Origin: Hirsutella rhossiliensis
Taxonomy: Eukaryota > Ascomycota > Sordariomycetes > Hypocreales > Ophiocordycipitaceae
Length of the DNA: 64,000 nt
Assembly: GCF_020360975.1 (NCBI RefSeq)
Contig: NW_025408667.1
Location: forward strand, 10,478,001-10,542,000
Direction of reading: 5' to 3'
This document shows positions 26,003 through 39,324 of this stretch, in pieces (positions within the stretch are counted from its first letter, which is position 1; each line of letters opens with the position of its first letter). Made by a program: the position numbers and the translations under genes. Under the pieces are notes generated by a model that did no database searches, had not been told where the DNA came from, and worked only from the letters and a program-made list of their open reading frames with translations.

Positions 26003-27573
26003 CCTATTAAGGCTTTAAAAGCTAAAGTAGCCTTACTACTATTAAAGGTATAATTTAAAAGGGTATACCTCTCTTATATACTTTAGACCCTATACTTCTT
26101 ACTTAGTTACCTTATAAAGTAAGCTTATAACCTAGCTATATAAAACGACCTCGCCGACTTAAGCTTTAACTTAAGGGCCTTAAGCTATATTAAGCTATAT
26201 ATATAGCTCTTTTACCTCCTTAAAGGCCTAGTAGCTCTTATAGGACTTAACTATAACTTAGAAAGAAGGAAAGCTAGCTAAGAGCCCTTATAGGCCTTAT
26301 AGGCCTTAGAGCTTAAAGCCTTTATTATAATAATAAAGGCCCTTAAGCCCTTAGCTAAGAAGTAGTACTAACGCTTCTTAGCTAGCTTAGCTAGCCTAAA
26401 AGACTTTAGGTTATAGCCCTTAGCTTTCTATACTAATAGCTTTAAGGGGTACTTTAAGGGGTCCCCTATAAAGACTAACGCTTACTTTTTTTATAAAATA
26501 AGCCTAGAAAATAGGCCTATTAAGGCGTACTATAAGAACCTAGGGCCCTTGATCGAAGTAGCTAACGTAGAGCTATTCGCGATACTAAGGGTCTTAGAGG
26601 ACCTAGCTAAGAGGCCTCGGCCCTTAAGGCTTAGCCCCCTTAACCCCTTTATAGATACCTATATCTTTATAAATAGCTAAGCCGCTATAAGGAAGGTTAT
26701 AGGTTTCTTAGACCTAGCTATATATATTAAAAGGCTCTTATTTAGCTTAGAAGCCTTTTATAATATATAGCTATACTAGTACCCTAGCTACCTAGGGATC
26801 TTTAGTAATAAGCTAGCTAACTAGCTAGCTAAAAAAGGCTTAGGGGCCCCTACCTAAGGGACCCCCTTAGTCTTTATTAGCTATTTATAAAGAAAGGTCT
26901 AGTAAGCTACTAAGGACTATTAAAAGGGACTCTAAGCTACTAAGTCGGCTAAAGGCCTTAAGGCTAAGGGCCTAAATAAGTACTATATATTTATTTAAAA
27001 GACCCCCTGCCTAGCCCTTAGCCTAGAAAGGACCTTATAAGGAGGCCTAAGCTAACCCTCTTAGCCTTTTACTAGCTCTTTTTTAAGGTCGGCTTCTTAT
27101 TTTCTTTCTTAAAAAAGACTAATAAAGTAGACCGAGATAACTACTACTATAGCTAAGAAAGGTATATAGCTAGGCACCTTATCTTAAGGTACCCGAACTA
27201 TAAAAGGGAAAGAGAGGTCCTTTACTAGACTTTTAAGAGATAAAAAGGGGCCCTTAGCTTACTTATTCTCTATAGCTCTAAGAAAGGAAGGGAAGCCCGT
27301 TTAACCTTCTTAGCTAAAATAGAGATAGGGATAGCTAAGTAGCTTAGAAATGAGTAACCTAGGGGCCCTAGGGCCCTTAAGGGGGAAGATTACTATATAA
27401 GAAGAACTAAACTAACCTTTTCTTTATCTTTACTTTTATAGCTACCCTTTCCTTAATTAGTTATAAGCCCTTAGACTCTATAGCTAGCTAGAACTACTAA
27501 TAAAGGCCTAGGCCCTTATTAGCCTTACTATAGCCCTAGAGGCTATATATAAGTAATAATATAAAAAAGAGGT

Positions 27574-29692
27574 CTTAATATAAAGGATAAGGAAGGAGCG
27601 GAGGATAAGGTAGTTCTATTATTTTTAAAGGTATTTAGTATAGTAAAGGGGGTGCCTTAGTTAGTTCCCGCTATATTAGCGAAGAAAAGGAGTAGTTAAA
27701 AGTAATAGATAGGTCTTATCTTTCTTTTATTTAGTTATAACTATCCTTTTCTTTTTTATTATTAAGGTCTTAATAAAATATAGTTTAGTTTTATTTTCCT
27801 TAATAATATTTAATAGGTAGTATAAATGGTTTTCCCTTATTCTCTTATTTTACTATTTTATATATAGTTATAAGACGTTTAAGCGTACTAATATATTAAT
27901 AAGTTAGTAGCGATTTAGTAAGGATTTATTACCGATTTAGTAGCGCCTCCTTATATTAATAGGTTTCCTTACTTTACTTAGTCTTATACCTTTTTTTCTT
28001 AGTTAAGCGAGTAGTATATTCTTTAATAAGGTCTTAGCTATTTACTATATCTTTAGTATTAACTTATTAGTTATACTTAGCTAGCTATCCTTTTTATTTA
28101 ATAAAGAAAAAGGTATTACTCTTAGATTTCTTTTAGTTTTTAATCTCTTAAACTTCCTATTTACCTTTATCGTCCTTTAAGTTTAGTATTAATAGGGTTT
28201 CGCTATCTTTATAGGTACCTTTAATATAAGCGGTTAGTACCTTAAATTATAGTATTTCGCTTATAATTTAATAGCCTTTCCTTAGTATTCCTTAAGCCTC
28301 TTTTATAGCTCTTATAGCTTAGTAACTCTTAATCTTACTTTAGGTACCCCCCTCTAAATAATATCGTCCTCGATATTAATATAGAAGTTTAGTTAGTAAC
28401 CTATTAACGCTTTATTAGGTAATAACCTAGTTATTATATCCTTTATATTATTATATATAAATTAAGTAATATATAGGAGTAACGCTTAGTTAGTTTATTT
28501 TAAGTTAGTAAAGTATCTTAAGTAGTACTATATAGCTTAGTTTATTCGTTCTATTTATCCGTTAGTTTATTCGTTCTATTTATCTATTAGTTTATAAGTA
28601 AAATACTATCGATAGCTTATATTTTACTTATAAGATAAAATAAAGATTTAATTAAAACTTACTTATAAATAGGGACCCTCTATCTAAGATAATACCTTTT
28701 AAAGGTTTATATACTAATTTAACTTAGTAATAGAATAATTCTACTAGCTTTAAAGCTATTATTATCTTAGAAATAAGAAAGAAAAGGTAATACTTAGTAT
28801 ATTAGTCTATAATTACTAAGATCGTATTAACGTCTTATCTATTATACTATACTTTAAGTAAACCTATAATAAAGTTTATTAATAATTCTTCTTATAGTTA
28901 TATAGGATATAATAACGATTATATAGTACTATAAAGGCAATGCCTCTTAGATACTATACCTTAATATACTAGGTATAACTAAACGTATTTATTTACGTCT
29001 TTTATTATTCTATCTTAGTAAAAGTTCCTTACTAATAGTTTACTAGTACTATAAAGCTGCCTTTAAAGGCACTATAATACGACCCTTTTATAGTAGTAGT
29101 CTATCTAAGTATATTAACTAAAAACCCTTTCTTTTTAAGAAGTCTTTAGTTTTCTTTAGCCTACTAATTACTACGTTAACCGACTAAGTACGTTTTAGTA
29201 ACTCTAGTAGTAGTTCTAGAACTTCTACTATATAAACCTTTATATAGTAGGCCGCTTCTTTAGCGGTCTTCCTTAAGAGTAACTATTTATAACTAGCTCT
29301 CTTTTTAGCTTAATCGGCTAATTATTTAGGTCTCGCGCCTAAATTATTATAGTTTCGCTATAAATAAGCTTATATATTTTCCTTATATAAAGGCACTTTA
29401 CTATACTTATATTAACTTAAGGTTAAGTATCTTTTTACCTATAAAAACGCCTTATTATCTTTTTATATAAATATAGTATTAATTATAGCTAGCTTTACTT
29501 ATAGCTTTAGTAATAATTCTATAAATAAGGGCTTCTTACCCTTATATCTAAGTATTCTTAATAGCGCGTCCGCTAGGTTTAATTTACTTATATAATACTT
29601 AATTATAAAGTTAAATAGTACTAAATATATATACTATCTTACTTACTTTTTATTTAAGGAGGTCTAGTATATAAACGTTTAAAGATTATAGT
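27574..29692 (-). mobile_element. Minus-strand Gypsy remnant with integrase
   Basis: The complement around 28,545-28,640 encodes the Gypsy integrase signature (H-P-Q-T-D-G-Q-x-E-R type), present here twice in tandem. No matching LTR pair was found, and RT could not be placed. It is cut on the right by the LTR of G4. RIP-mutated throughout. Confidence 0.6.
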
Positions 29693-29890
29693 TATAAGGG
29701 TATTTACTATTAGTATAGGTCTAGGTATTAGCCTAGACCTTAGCCGATAGTATTATAGGGTAGGGTAAGCTATATATATAAACGCGTATTTAGTAGCGGT
29801 AAGCGCGGTATATAGTTAGATCTTATATAGCTTATTATTATAATATAATAAAAGGTACCTATAGTATAACCCTTTACCTACCCTATAATA
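29693..29890 (+). repeat. 5' LTR of G4 (198 bp)
   Basis: Begins TATAAGGG and ends CTATAATA, followed by GTATAAGCTA, the same leader as behind the 186-bp LTRs. No 3' partner is present because G4 is truncated. Confidence 0.6.
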
Positions 29891-32369
29891 GTATAAGCTA
29901 TCTTTATATTAAACCTAATATTAAAACCTTAGTAGTACTAGCTAAGGTAGTAATAGTAGTAGTAGCTATTATAAGAAGAAGCTTAGTACTAATAGCTATA
30001 GTAATAAGTAGAAGAGCTATACTAGTAATACTTATAGGAAGAGACCTAGTAGTAATAGGATAAATAAGCCTAATTTATAAAGCTATTCTACTAGATATTA
30101 TAAAATATAGACTAATAAGTAACCTTATACTAAATCCTTAATACCTTCTTAACGCTAGCTTTAATAAATACGCCCCTTACTACTAAGAGGTCGGAGCGCG
30201 AAGCGGCCCTTAGTAGATAGAAGCTACTATCTTAGCTTACTTAAGATAGTAAGCTAAAGACCTTTTACTTCTTCCTTAACCGCTTAATAGCGAAATACTA
30301 TATTAATAAGAAATAAGGCCTTAACGGCTATAAGGAGACGGCTTAGTTCTCACTCTTATATATACTACTAGAGCCCTAGATATAGTAAGTAGCGGGCTTC
30401 TAAGAGTAGGGCGGTCTTAAGGAAACGAAAAACCCTTAAGTATTCTTTAACTACCTAGTCTATACCTTCGGTAACGTATAGGAATAGGAGAAGGCATAGG
30501 ATAGGCTATAGACCCTTACTTAGTAAGAGGGGCAGTCTTTTAAGGAGTTCTTACTAGAATTTAAAGAGACCTTAACCTAGGCGGCGGGTAATACTACTTA
30601 GGAGGATAGCGCTAAGCTTACCTAGCTATAAAACTTAATCTCCCTAGCGCTTTAGGAGCTACTTATCCTTATTATAATGCCCTTTACCTATAAGGGCTAT
30701 ATAGCCCGCCTTATAAAGTTAGCCTAGGGATATAAGTAAATACCGCGCTTTTAAAAGCTATATAAGCGCTTAGCTTTAAGTAGGACTAATAAGCTAGATA
30801 GTTCCTCCCTACTTAACTTATCTATACCTAGGCCCGCTCTTAAGTCGGCGGTCGATATAGATAGTAATATTTAGATAGCGGCTATATACTCTAAGGGGCG
30901 CGGTAATAGTAAGACCCTACCTGCTCCGCTAGTAGTATAGTCCGGTAAGACGGCTAAGTAGGTACCCTATAAGGAAATTAGTAAATAATATAAAGAGGGC
31001 CGCTATATATATTATAACGTAAGTATATATATAGTTAAGTCTTACCCTTACTTCTTAGTAGGGAGGCTAGTAAAGATATAGGTTACCCGCGCTTTATTAA
31101 AATCTAATAATAAAGGAGATAAGGGAACCTCCGCTATATATAAAGTAAAGGGAAAAGCTTAGCTTTAATATAAAGGCGGGCCTTAAAGCCTACTAAGCTA
31201 ATACTAGCTAAGGAGGACCTAGTAAGGTATATTAAAAAAGAACCTACTTTAATATTAGTTATTATTAACTAAACTTACCTCCTCTTTACCTTTATAAATA
31301 AAGGTTACTAGTATTATACTATAATTAATAAAGTAAAAGCCTTTAAGCTATACTTACTAATAAAAAAGATTTACTTTAGGCGTATAAAAAGCGCCTTAGC
31401 TATAATAAAGGGCGCGGTTATTAAAGGCGTCGCTTAGGTAGCTATAGAGGTTAATAGCCTCCTATAGATACTAGTAATATATATAGTCCCCTAGCTTAAG
31501 TTTCCCTTAATTCTTAGGAACCTATAGTTAATATATATAAAGTTATATTTAATACTATATAAAGGGAGGCTATAGTTTAGCCTTATATAGTCTTAGGTTT
31601 AATATAGCGGTAGGGAGGGAGCGCCGGACGCCTTACTTAACTTATAAGACGCTTAGGAAGTCTTAGCCTTAGTATTTATAGGTATAATATAGTAAATCTA
31701 TAGGTAGAAAGGGCCGGCCGTAGCTATAGTATCGATCTATATAGTTAGCTTAGCGGATATTAAGAAAGCGCTATAACTAAAGCGCCTTATATCGAAAGAG
31801 GAGCTATAGTAGGCTATCCCGCTATAGTTCTATAACCTACTACCGCTCTTTTAAAAGAGCGAGGCTAATAAGTTAAACCCTTATAAGCTAGGCGTAAACT
31901 ACTTAATACCGCTCTATATAAAGGGTAATAGTAAAGAGCTTCCCTTATTATTTAAGCTACTATATAGTATATTATAAGAGGAACTATTAGTATTAAAGAA
32001 GACCCTTATAGACCTCCTTAATAAGGGATTTATTAAGGCTAGCTCCTTTAAAGTAGCGGCTCTAGTTTTATTTATATAGAAGCTAAGGGGGGGACTTTAC
32101 TTTTATATAGACTACTAAGCGTTAAACGTAATTATACGCTTAAACTAGTACCTCCTTTTACTTATAGGAGAGACCCTCTATAACTTAGTAAAAGCAAAGT
32201 AGTTTATAAAGCTCGACGTCGTTTAAGCGTTTTATAAGGTATAAATAGTATATAAGAAGGAGTAAAAGATAGCGTTCTATATAAGATATAGCTTATTTAA
32301 GTAAATAGTTACCCTTTTTAGCTTAGTAGGTACCCTAGCTACGTTCTAATATTATATTAACTAGGTACT
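29693..32369 (+). mobile_element. Gypsy element G4, 5' LTR to reverse transcriptase
   Basis: Plus-strand gag (about 30,130-31,190), protease and the first half of reverse transcriptase, related to G1 but clearly a different family. The frame is split at 32,369 by G3 and resumes at 39,325; the codons flanking the junction reconstruct the local RT sequence seen in G1 near 5,048-5,070. RIP-mutated. Confidence 0.75.
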
Positions 32370-32555
32370 TATAAGAGTCTTTAACTATTATAGGTTATAG
32401 GCTTCGGCTATAGCTTAAGCTATATAGTTATATATAAAGGGCCGGATCCTATATATATATATATAGGCTAGCTATATATAGGAGAGCTCTATATAGCTTA
32501 TTAATATTATCCTATAAATAGTACCTATATATATACCTCTACTTACTTTATAATA
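32370..32555 (+). repeat. 5' LTR of G3 (186 bp)
   Basis: Same family and length as the G1 LTRs. Confidence 0.85.
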
Positions 32556-32649
32556 GTATAAGCTATTAACTAATAGATCTAATAGATATCTCTTTAAAGA
32601 GGGCGCCTCCCTTTTAAGGAAGTACTCTGCCCTTCCTTAAACGGATAAG

Positions 32650-35600
32650 AAGTATTATAGCTATCCTAGAAGCGATTAAAAGCGCGATAGCTAGTAAGAA
32701 GGATAAGGTTCTTACTATATTAAGGGAGCCGTTTATAAGACTAGCTTTAACCCCTATAACCTTTATAACGCTAGTTATAGCGGCGATACTACTAACGTAG
32801 AAGCCTCTCTTTTAGCTAACTTAGGATAGTAAGCTAAAGTCCTTTTACTTCTTCCTTAGCCGGCTATAGATAAAGTTTATAACTAATAAGAAATAAGGCC
32901 TAAATAGCTATCGCGATATAGCGTAGTACTTACTCTTTTATACGCTACTAGAGCCCTAGATATAGCGGATCTCTAGATTCTAAGATAAGGGCGGCCCTAG
33001 GAGTAGACGCGACCTATAAGACTTTTTCTAATACCTTATATATACGTTCGGCAATATATAGGAGCGGGAGAAGGCGTAAGATAGGCTATAGACCCTTAAG
33101 TAAAGAGATAGATAAACCTTTAGCGAATTCCTTCTTAATTTTAAAAAGACGCTCTTATAAGTAGTAAGGACTATAGTATAGGAAGATAGTATAAAGCTTA
33201 TATAGCTATAGAATTCGATTACGCTAGCCTTATAAGAGCTACTTATCCCTATAATTATACCTATTAACTACGGCGAGTATATAAGCTAGTTAATAAAGGT
33301 AGCTTAGGGCTATAAGTAAACGCTTTATTTTTAGAAGCTCTATAAGCGTATACTATATAGTAGCGATAGGATTACTGCCCCTTTATAAGATAAATAACTA
33401 GCTATCGATATAAATAAGAATACCTTAATATCGGCTACTTATATAGACCGGGCTAAACGCTATAAGAAGACGCCGTCGACTACCCTATATACCGCCTTAT
33501 ACTCTAAGTAGCGGGCGAGGTAAGTAATAAGTAAGGAAATTAAAAAGAGGAAGGCTAACGGCCGCTACCTACGTTATAGAGTATCTATATACTTTATATT
33601 AAAATACCCCTTCTTTTTAACTAAGCGGCTTATAATAGTTTAAGTAGCGAAGATAGAACTACTCCTTACCTTAAACGATAAGGAGGACTCTGCCCCCCTA
33701 GGCCTAGAGGAAAAAGAGTAGCTTTAGAGTAAAGATAGGCTCTAAAGCCTTAATTACTAGTACTAGTAAAAGAGAAGGAGGAATTATCCGCTTATATAGA
33801 AAAGGAGCTTACTTTAATATAGGTTATAATTAATAACTCCTTACCTATTACTGCCCTTATAAACAAGGGCTACTAGTACTACGCTATAGTTAACGAGGCG
33901 CTTATATAAGAGATATAAGTACTAGTAGAAAAGATCGCCTTAAGGCGAGTAAAAGGCGCTTTAAGCGCGATAGAAGGTATAGTAATTAAGGGTATTATAT
34001 AGCTAGCTATAAAGGTCGACGGTTACTATAAGCTTATTATAGCCTATATAATCCTTTAACTAAAGTTTCCCTTAATCCTTAAGAAACCTTAGTTATTATA
34101 TATAGAGTTATACTTAGTTTTATACTAAAGGAAGCTATAGTTTAGGCCTATATAACGGTAGGTCCGCTATAACGATAGTTTTATAAGCATAGGACTAAGT
34201 ATATAAGCTTTATACTTAGTATAAGAAGTCCTTACCTTTATCTTTATAAGAACTATATAATAGGTAAAGTAAGGGTAAGGCTAGGTAGTAGCTAATATAG
34301 CGGTCTATATAGTTAGCTTAGTAGATATTAATAAGGCCCTTTAGATAAAGAAGCTAAAGTCGCCCTCTAAGCTATAATAGTAGATACTAAAGCGCTTTTA
34401 TAACCTCTTACTACTATTTAAGTCCTAGGAAGTAGATAAGCTTAACTTATATAAGCTAGGGGTAAACTATAGGATTATACTCTATACTAATAAAAAGGGG
34501 TAAGAACTACTTATACTATTTAGACCGCTATATAGTATATTATATATAAAGCTACTAGTATTAAAGAAGACGCTAAGGGACCTCTTAGATTAGGGTTTTA
34601 TTTAAGTAAGTAGCTCTAAAGTAAGAGCGCTAGTCTTATTTATATATAAACTAAGGGGCGGGATATAGTTCTATTATAACTATAGGGCTCTAAATATAAT
34701 TATAAAGCTAGACTACTACCCCTTACCCTTAATCTTAGATATACTTTATAACCTTTTAAAGGTAAAGTAGTTTATAAAGCTAGATATAAAATAGGCGTTT
34801 TATAAGGTATAGATCTTAGAGGGTAATAAGTAAAAGACAGCGTTCTATATATACTATAGCTTATTTAAGTAGCTTATAACGCCCTTTAGCCTCTTAGGAG
34901 CGCCCGCTACCTTCTAGCGTTATATTAATAATATACTCTAAAACTTCCTTAATAAGTTCGCCTCTATATATATAGATAATATCCTTATTTATATAAGCGG
35001 CTCTTATAAGGACTATATATAGAAAGTATAAAGGGTTTTAGAACGCCTTTAACTTTATAAGCTCTACCTTAACCTAAATAAGTACGAATTTAGGGTTAAG
35101 AGGGTTAAGTACCTAGGCTTTATTATCTATATAAGTATAGGTATATAGGCGGATCTTATAAAGATCTAAGCGATCTAAGACTAAGCGGCCCTAACTATAT
35201 AAATATGTATATAGAGCTTCCTTAGGTTCGCGAACTATTATAAGATATTTATTAAGGGCTACTCCTATATTATAAGTCCCTTAAATAAGATTACTAGGAA
35301 ATAAACTACTTTTTATTAAGGGCCTATATAAGAAGGAGCGTTCTATACGCTTAAGGACCTATTCTTATAAGCCTTAGTACTACTTTAGTAGGACTTCGAC
35401 TAGTCTATATTAGTCGAAGTAAACTATAGTAGCTAGGCACTTAAAGGAACGCTCTCTTAGGAGGTAGATAAGCGGAAGTAACTAATAGTATTCTACTCCT
35501 ATAAGCTAACCTTAATAGAGCGGAATTACGCTATTTATAATAAGGAGATACTAGCGATTATTAGCTACCTTAAGTAATAGTAAGTAGAGCTTTAGAGCTA

Positions 35601-37560
35601 TAAGAGCTTTAAGGTTCTTATAGACTATAAGAACCTTAAGTACTTTATAACTTACTAGCACCTCTTAGAGCGGTAAGCCCGCTAAGTAGAGTATCTTTTA
35701 CGCTTTAACTTCTTAATTAAGTACTAGCTAAGGTATAACTCTATAGTCCTAGATATACTTTCTTAAAGGGATTAAGACCGGCTAACGGGAGCGGATATTA
35801 AGGCCTAGGATCTATAGCCTATCCTATAAGAAGCGCTATAGACTTATATAGGAGCTTTCTTAGTAAAGGAAGGCGCGGCGCTAACGGATAAGCCTTCCCT
35901 TATACCTTTACCTTAGCCCGGCGAGGAGGGATAGACCGGCCTAGGGGCGCGTATAGCATAGATATTTTAAGATAAAGTCCTCTAGCGCTTATAGGATAGG
36001 ATATTATCTTTAGACCGTACCTATAAGAGCGTGCGCCGCGCTATTAAGTTTAGCGCTTAACGCCTTAATCTAAAGCTAAAGCTAAAAGTATAAGTAGCTA
36101 ACTATTATATCGACCTATAAGGGCATCTATATTAATAGGGGAGACTATAGGTACTAGGCGCGCTATATACTATAGAAGCTAAGGAGAAAGATAGACCGCT
36201 AGAGCTAGATAAATAGAACGAGCTTTAAGGGAAGCTAGTCTAGCTCGTTTATAACTTTAGTATTATAGGCTACCTAAGTAGGCAGGGCATAGTAGTAGGC
36301 CTCGCGAGGGATTTCTACTAGCCCCTCTTATAATACTACGTTCGCCGCTTCCTTTATAACTACGATATCTATAGCTATACTAAGATTTAAAGGGCATAGC
36401 TTAAGGGGCTACTTAAGTAGCTTTTAGTACCTAACTAATTATATATATATATATAGATAGACTTTATAATAGACCTCCTACTTATAGAGGGCGGTAACCG
36501 CTATATATAAGTAATTAAGGACCGACTTAATAAGTCTATAATATTAAAGCTAATACTATCTATAAATATAAAGTCCTATATAAAGCGCTTCCTATAGTAC
36601 TAGGCCCGCTTATATAGCTAGCTAGTCTTTATTATAAGTAATAAGGGATTAAATTAAACTAGCTACTTTTAGTAATACCTATACTAGCTACTTTAGATTA
36701 TATAGCTACTTAGTATAATATATTACTTATAGACTAATAGAGGGCTTAAGAGGGTTAACTAAGAGGTATAGGCTTACTTATAGGCTATCGTAGCCTATAA
36801 CTAAGTAAACTAAGACCGGTAGCTCCCCGCGGCTTAACTTACGTTAAATAGTAAACTATATACCTTTATTAAGATAGCTCCTTTCTTTATAACGTATAGC
36901 TTTAAACTACCCTTACTAGTTCCCTTTACTATAAATATAGTAATAGAGTAATATAGTAATTCGTTATTAAAGGGCCGCGCCTTTATATTTATATAAAAGC
37001 TATAAGAGACTTTAGATTATTATTAATCCGCGATAGCCGCCGCGGTATAAGATTAAGAGCGGCACGCTAATAAGACTAAGGCCTTAATAGATAGGTTTAT
37101 AGTAAGAGATAAGGTATAGCTAGACCTCTATAACTATAGGTCGGTATAGCTAAAGAAGAAGCTTAACTAGCTATATATAAAGTTTATAGTATAAAAGGTT
37201 ATTAGCTTATAGGTTATAGAGCTCGATAGTCTCTTAACGGGGATCTATAATAAGATTAATATAGACCTCCTTTATAGAGCCTCCTTTAACCTACTACTTA
37301 GATAAGAAGTAGCGGACGCTTAACCGCTTATAATCGAGGTAAAAAAAAAGGATAAGTTTAAGGTTAAAGAGATATAAGCCGCGCGCTAGAAAAAGGTTAG
37401 TAAGGGGAAATACTAAGAAGTCCTTATTAAGTAGTATAGGTATCTTAACCCTATATAGTAACCTATATATAAGTTTATAAGAACTATAGCCCTTAATAAG
37501 TTTAAAGCCTTATTTAAACTAATAAATAAGAATAATAAACTAGCTAACTATTAATAATAG
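32650..37560 (+). pseudogene. G3 gag-pol remnant
   Basis: Aligns end to end with the G1 polyprotein (gag, knuckle, protease, RT, RNase H, integrase, chromodomain). Stop codons are far denser than in G1, mostly TAG and TAA at former Gln and Trp positions. Boundaries are approximate. Confidence 0.75.
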
Positions 37561-37682
37561 CTTAAGCTAAGACTATAAAGTAGGTAAAGTAAAGTAGGTA
37601 GTTATAATAATATAAGCGTAATAATATAAGTAGAGATAAAAATAGCGTTTATTTTAAAGTAAAGCCCTTAAACTACCTAAAC

Positions 37683-38700
37683 CTACTCCTTATCCTTATT
37701 ATTATCCTTATCTTTATCCTTATTATCCTCCTCTACCTTATTAGCGGCGGCGGCGCTCTCTAAGGCACTTAAGCGGCCCTTTAGGCCCGCGAGCTAGTTA
37801 GCGGTAGCGGCGGCTCTAAGGGCGAGGGGGGCGAGGGGGGCCCGGCTAGTAGTAGTAGTAAGGGCGGCGGCGGGCACGGCTAAGAAGACCGCCGATAAAG
37901 CGATAGAGGTAGTATCCCTAGTACTAAGAGAGTTAGTAGTAGAAGTAAAAGAGCTAAAGGAGAGGAACTTACTTAAGGACGAGGCCCTAGCGCTTAAGGG
38001 CGCGGAGATTATAGTAGGCGGCGGCGGCGGCGGTAAAGCGCTTCTTAGTAGCCCCCTATGCCTACCTATACGCGCTAGCCTTCTAAGCTAACGCCGTAGC
38101 GAGTAGGATAGGAGGCGCCGTCTTATAGGCGCGGCCGGTATACGCGTACTAGTAATAACTACCGCTATAGCGGCGCCTAACTTAGTCGGCGTAGGGGAGC
38201 TCCTATAACGCGTACTATATATAAGGGGCCGCGCGGGCGGCTCTAGCCTATACTTAGCGTTTATACTTTAAGAAGTTAGCGGAAAATAGCTACTACGCTC
38301 GCTAGGTAGTAGACTTATAAGGGTAGTAAAGGCAGAGGTAGGGGTAGAGGGGCCGAGCGTTATAGCTAGCGGCGGGGATAGCGTCGTTACCTAAAAGGGC
38401 GATATAAGGGCGGCTAGCGTAGTAATAGTAGAGGCGGCGGCGGTAAGCGTAGTTATAGGGGCGCGGGTAGGAGCAGCGGTAGTAGTAGAGCTATCGTCGG
38501 CTATACTTAGTATAGTATCGACGAATAACTCTATACGCTTTAAGGAGGAGGAAGTAAGGGAGGGGAAGGTAGATATATCTATCGTAGAAGTTAATATTAC
38601 GGATTATAGCCTCTTACTTTATAAGGTAAAGAACTTATTAGTTAAAGTTATTATTATTAAGGCTATTATTATTACTATAGCTATTACTATAAGTATATGT
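37683..38700 (-). pseudogene. Antisense ORF of G3
   Basis: Minus-strand counterpart of the G1 antisense frame, ending with TAG at 37683-37685. The C-terminal leucine-rich segment, alanine run and Lys/Asp/Asn-rich tail are recognisable in the same order. Differences from G1 include several amino-acid changes within the acidic tail, so the tail composition, rather than its exact sequence, is kept. Function unknown. Confidence 0.5.
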
Positions 38701-39138
38701 TAATAAAGCGGCTTATATAGCTAGGAATAAACTAACGCTTTAAGTAAAGTAAAACTTACTTATTATTACTATTACTATAGTTAAAGAAGGAGGAGAAGGT
38801 AAGGAAGAAAGAAAGAGGGGATACTACCTTATATACCCCTAGGTAAAGGAGGCTACCTAAGGCTAAGGGGACGGGCAACCTAAGGCTTATATAGGTCTAG
38901 GCCGGCCGCTAGCTACCTAGGGGCGTATATAATAGGTTATACCCTTATTTAAATAGCTAGCCGGCCGATAAGTATAGAGCTTAGTTCTAGCTACCTAAGC
39001 TAATAAGCGCGGGGATAATAGGGCTAGTAGGGCTAGTATAATTAATAGGAAAGGGTAAGGTAGAGCTAGCGGTATAGGCCCTATAGTATAGAAGCCGTTA
39101 ATAGGGCAACGCTACGCTACGCTTAAGAGAAGGTATTA

Positions 39139-39324
39139 TATAAAAGTCTTTAACTATTATAAGTTATAGGCTTAAGCTATAGCCTAAGCTATATAGTTAC
39201 GTATAAAGGGCCGGATCCTATATATATATATATAGGCTAGCTATATATAGGAGAGCTTTATATAGCTTATTAATATTATCTTATAGATAGTACCTATATA
39301 TATACTTCTACCTACTTTATAATA
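39139..39324 (+). repeat. 3' LTR of G3 (186 bp)
   Basis: Direct repeat of 32370-32555. Confidence 0.85.

Larger units (their letters stand above)
20750..27573 (+). mobile_element. Near full-length LINE (Tad-like), interrupted twice
   Basis: On the plus strand, a degraded ORF1 (about 20,750-22,000) is followed by an APE-type endonuclease ending with a D-F-N motif (about 22,378), a linker, a non-LTR reverse transcriptase with the QGS...SPILFLLY-like box (24,944-24,985) and an RNase H-like 3' part. It ends in a short A-tract at 27,563-27,568. It is interrupted by a truncated LINE copy at 22518-23498 and by the R solo LTR at 25537-26002; sequence resumes in order after each. Domain order fits the Tad1 clade common in ascomycetes. 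RIP stops abound. Confidence 0.75.
32370..39324 (+). mobile_element. Complete chromodomain Gypsy retrotransposon G3
   Basis: A second full-length member of the G1 family, 6,955 bp, with 186-bp LTRs at 32370-32555 and 39139-39324. It is inserted in the reverse transcriptase of G4 with flanks gtact (32365-32369) and ggact (39325-39329). It follows G1 domain by domain, including the chromodomain and the antisense ORF, but has lost many more CA/TG dinucleotides, so it has been mutated longer or more often. Confidence 0.85.
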
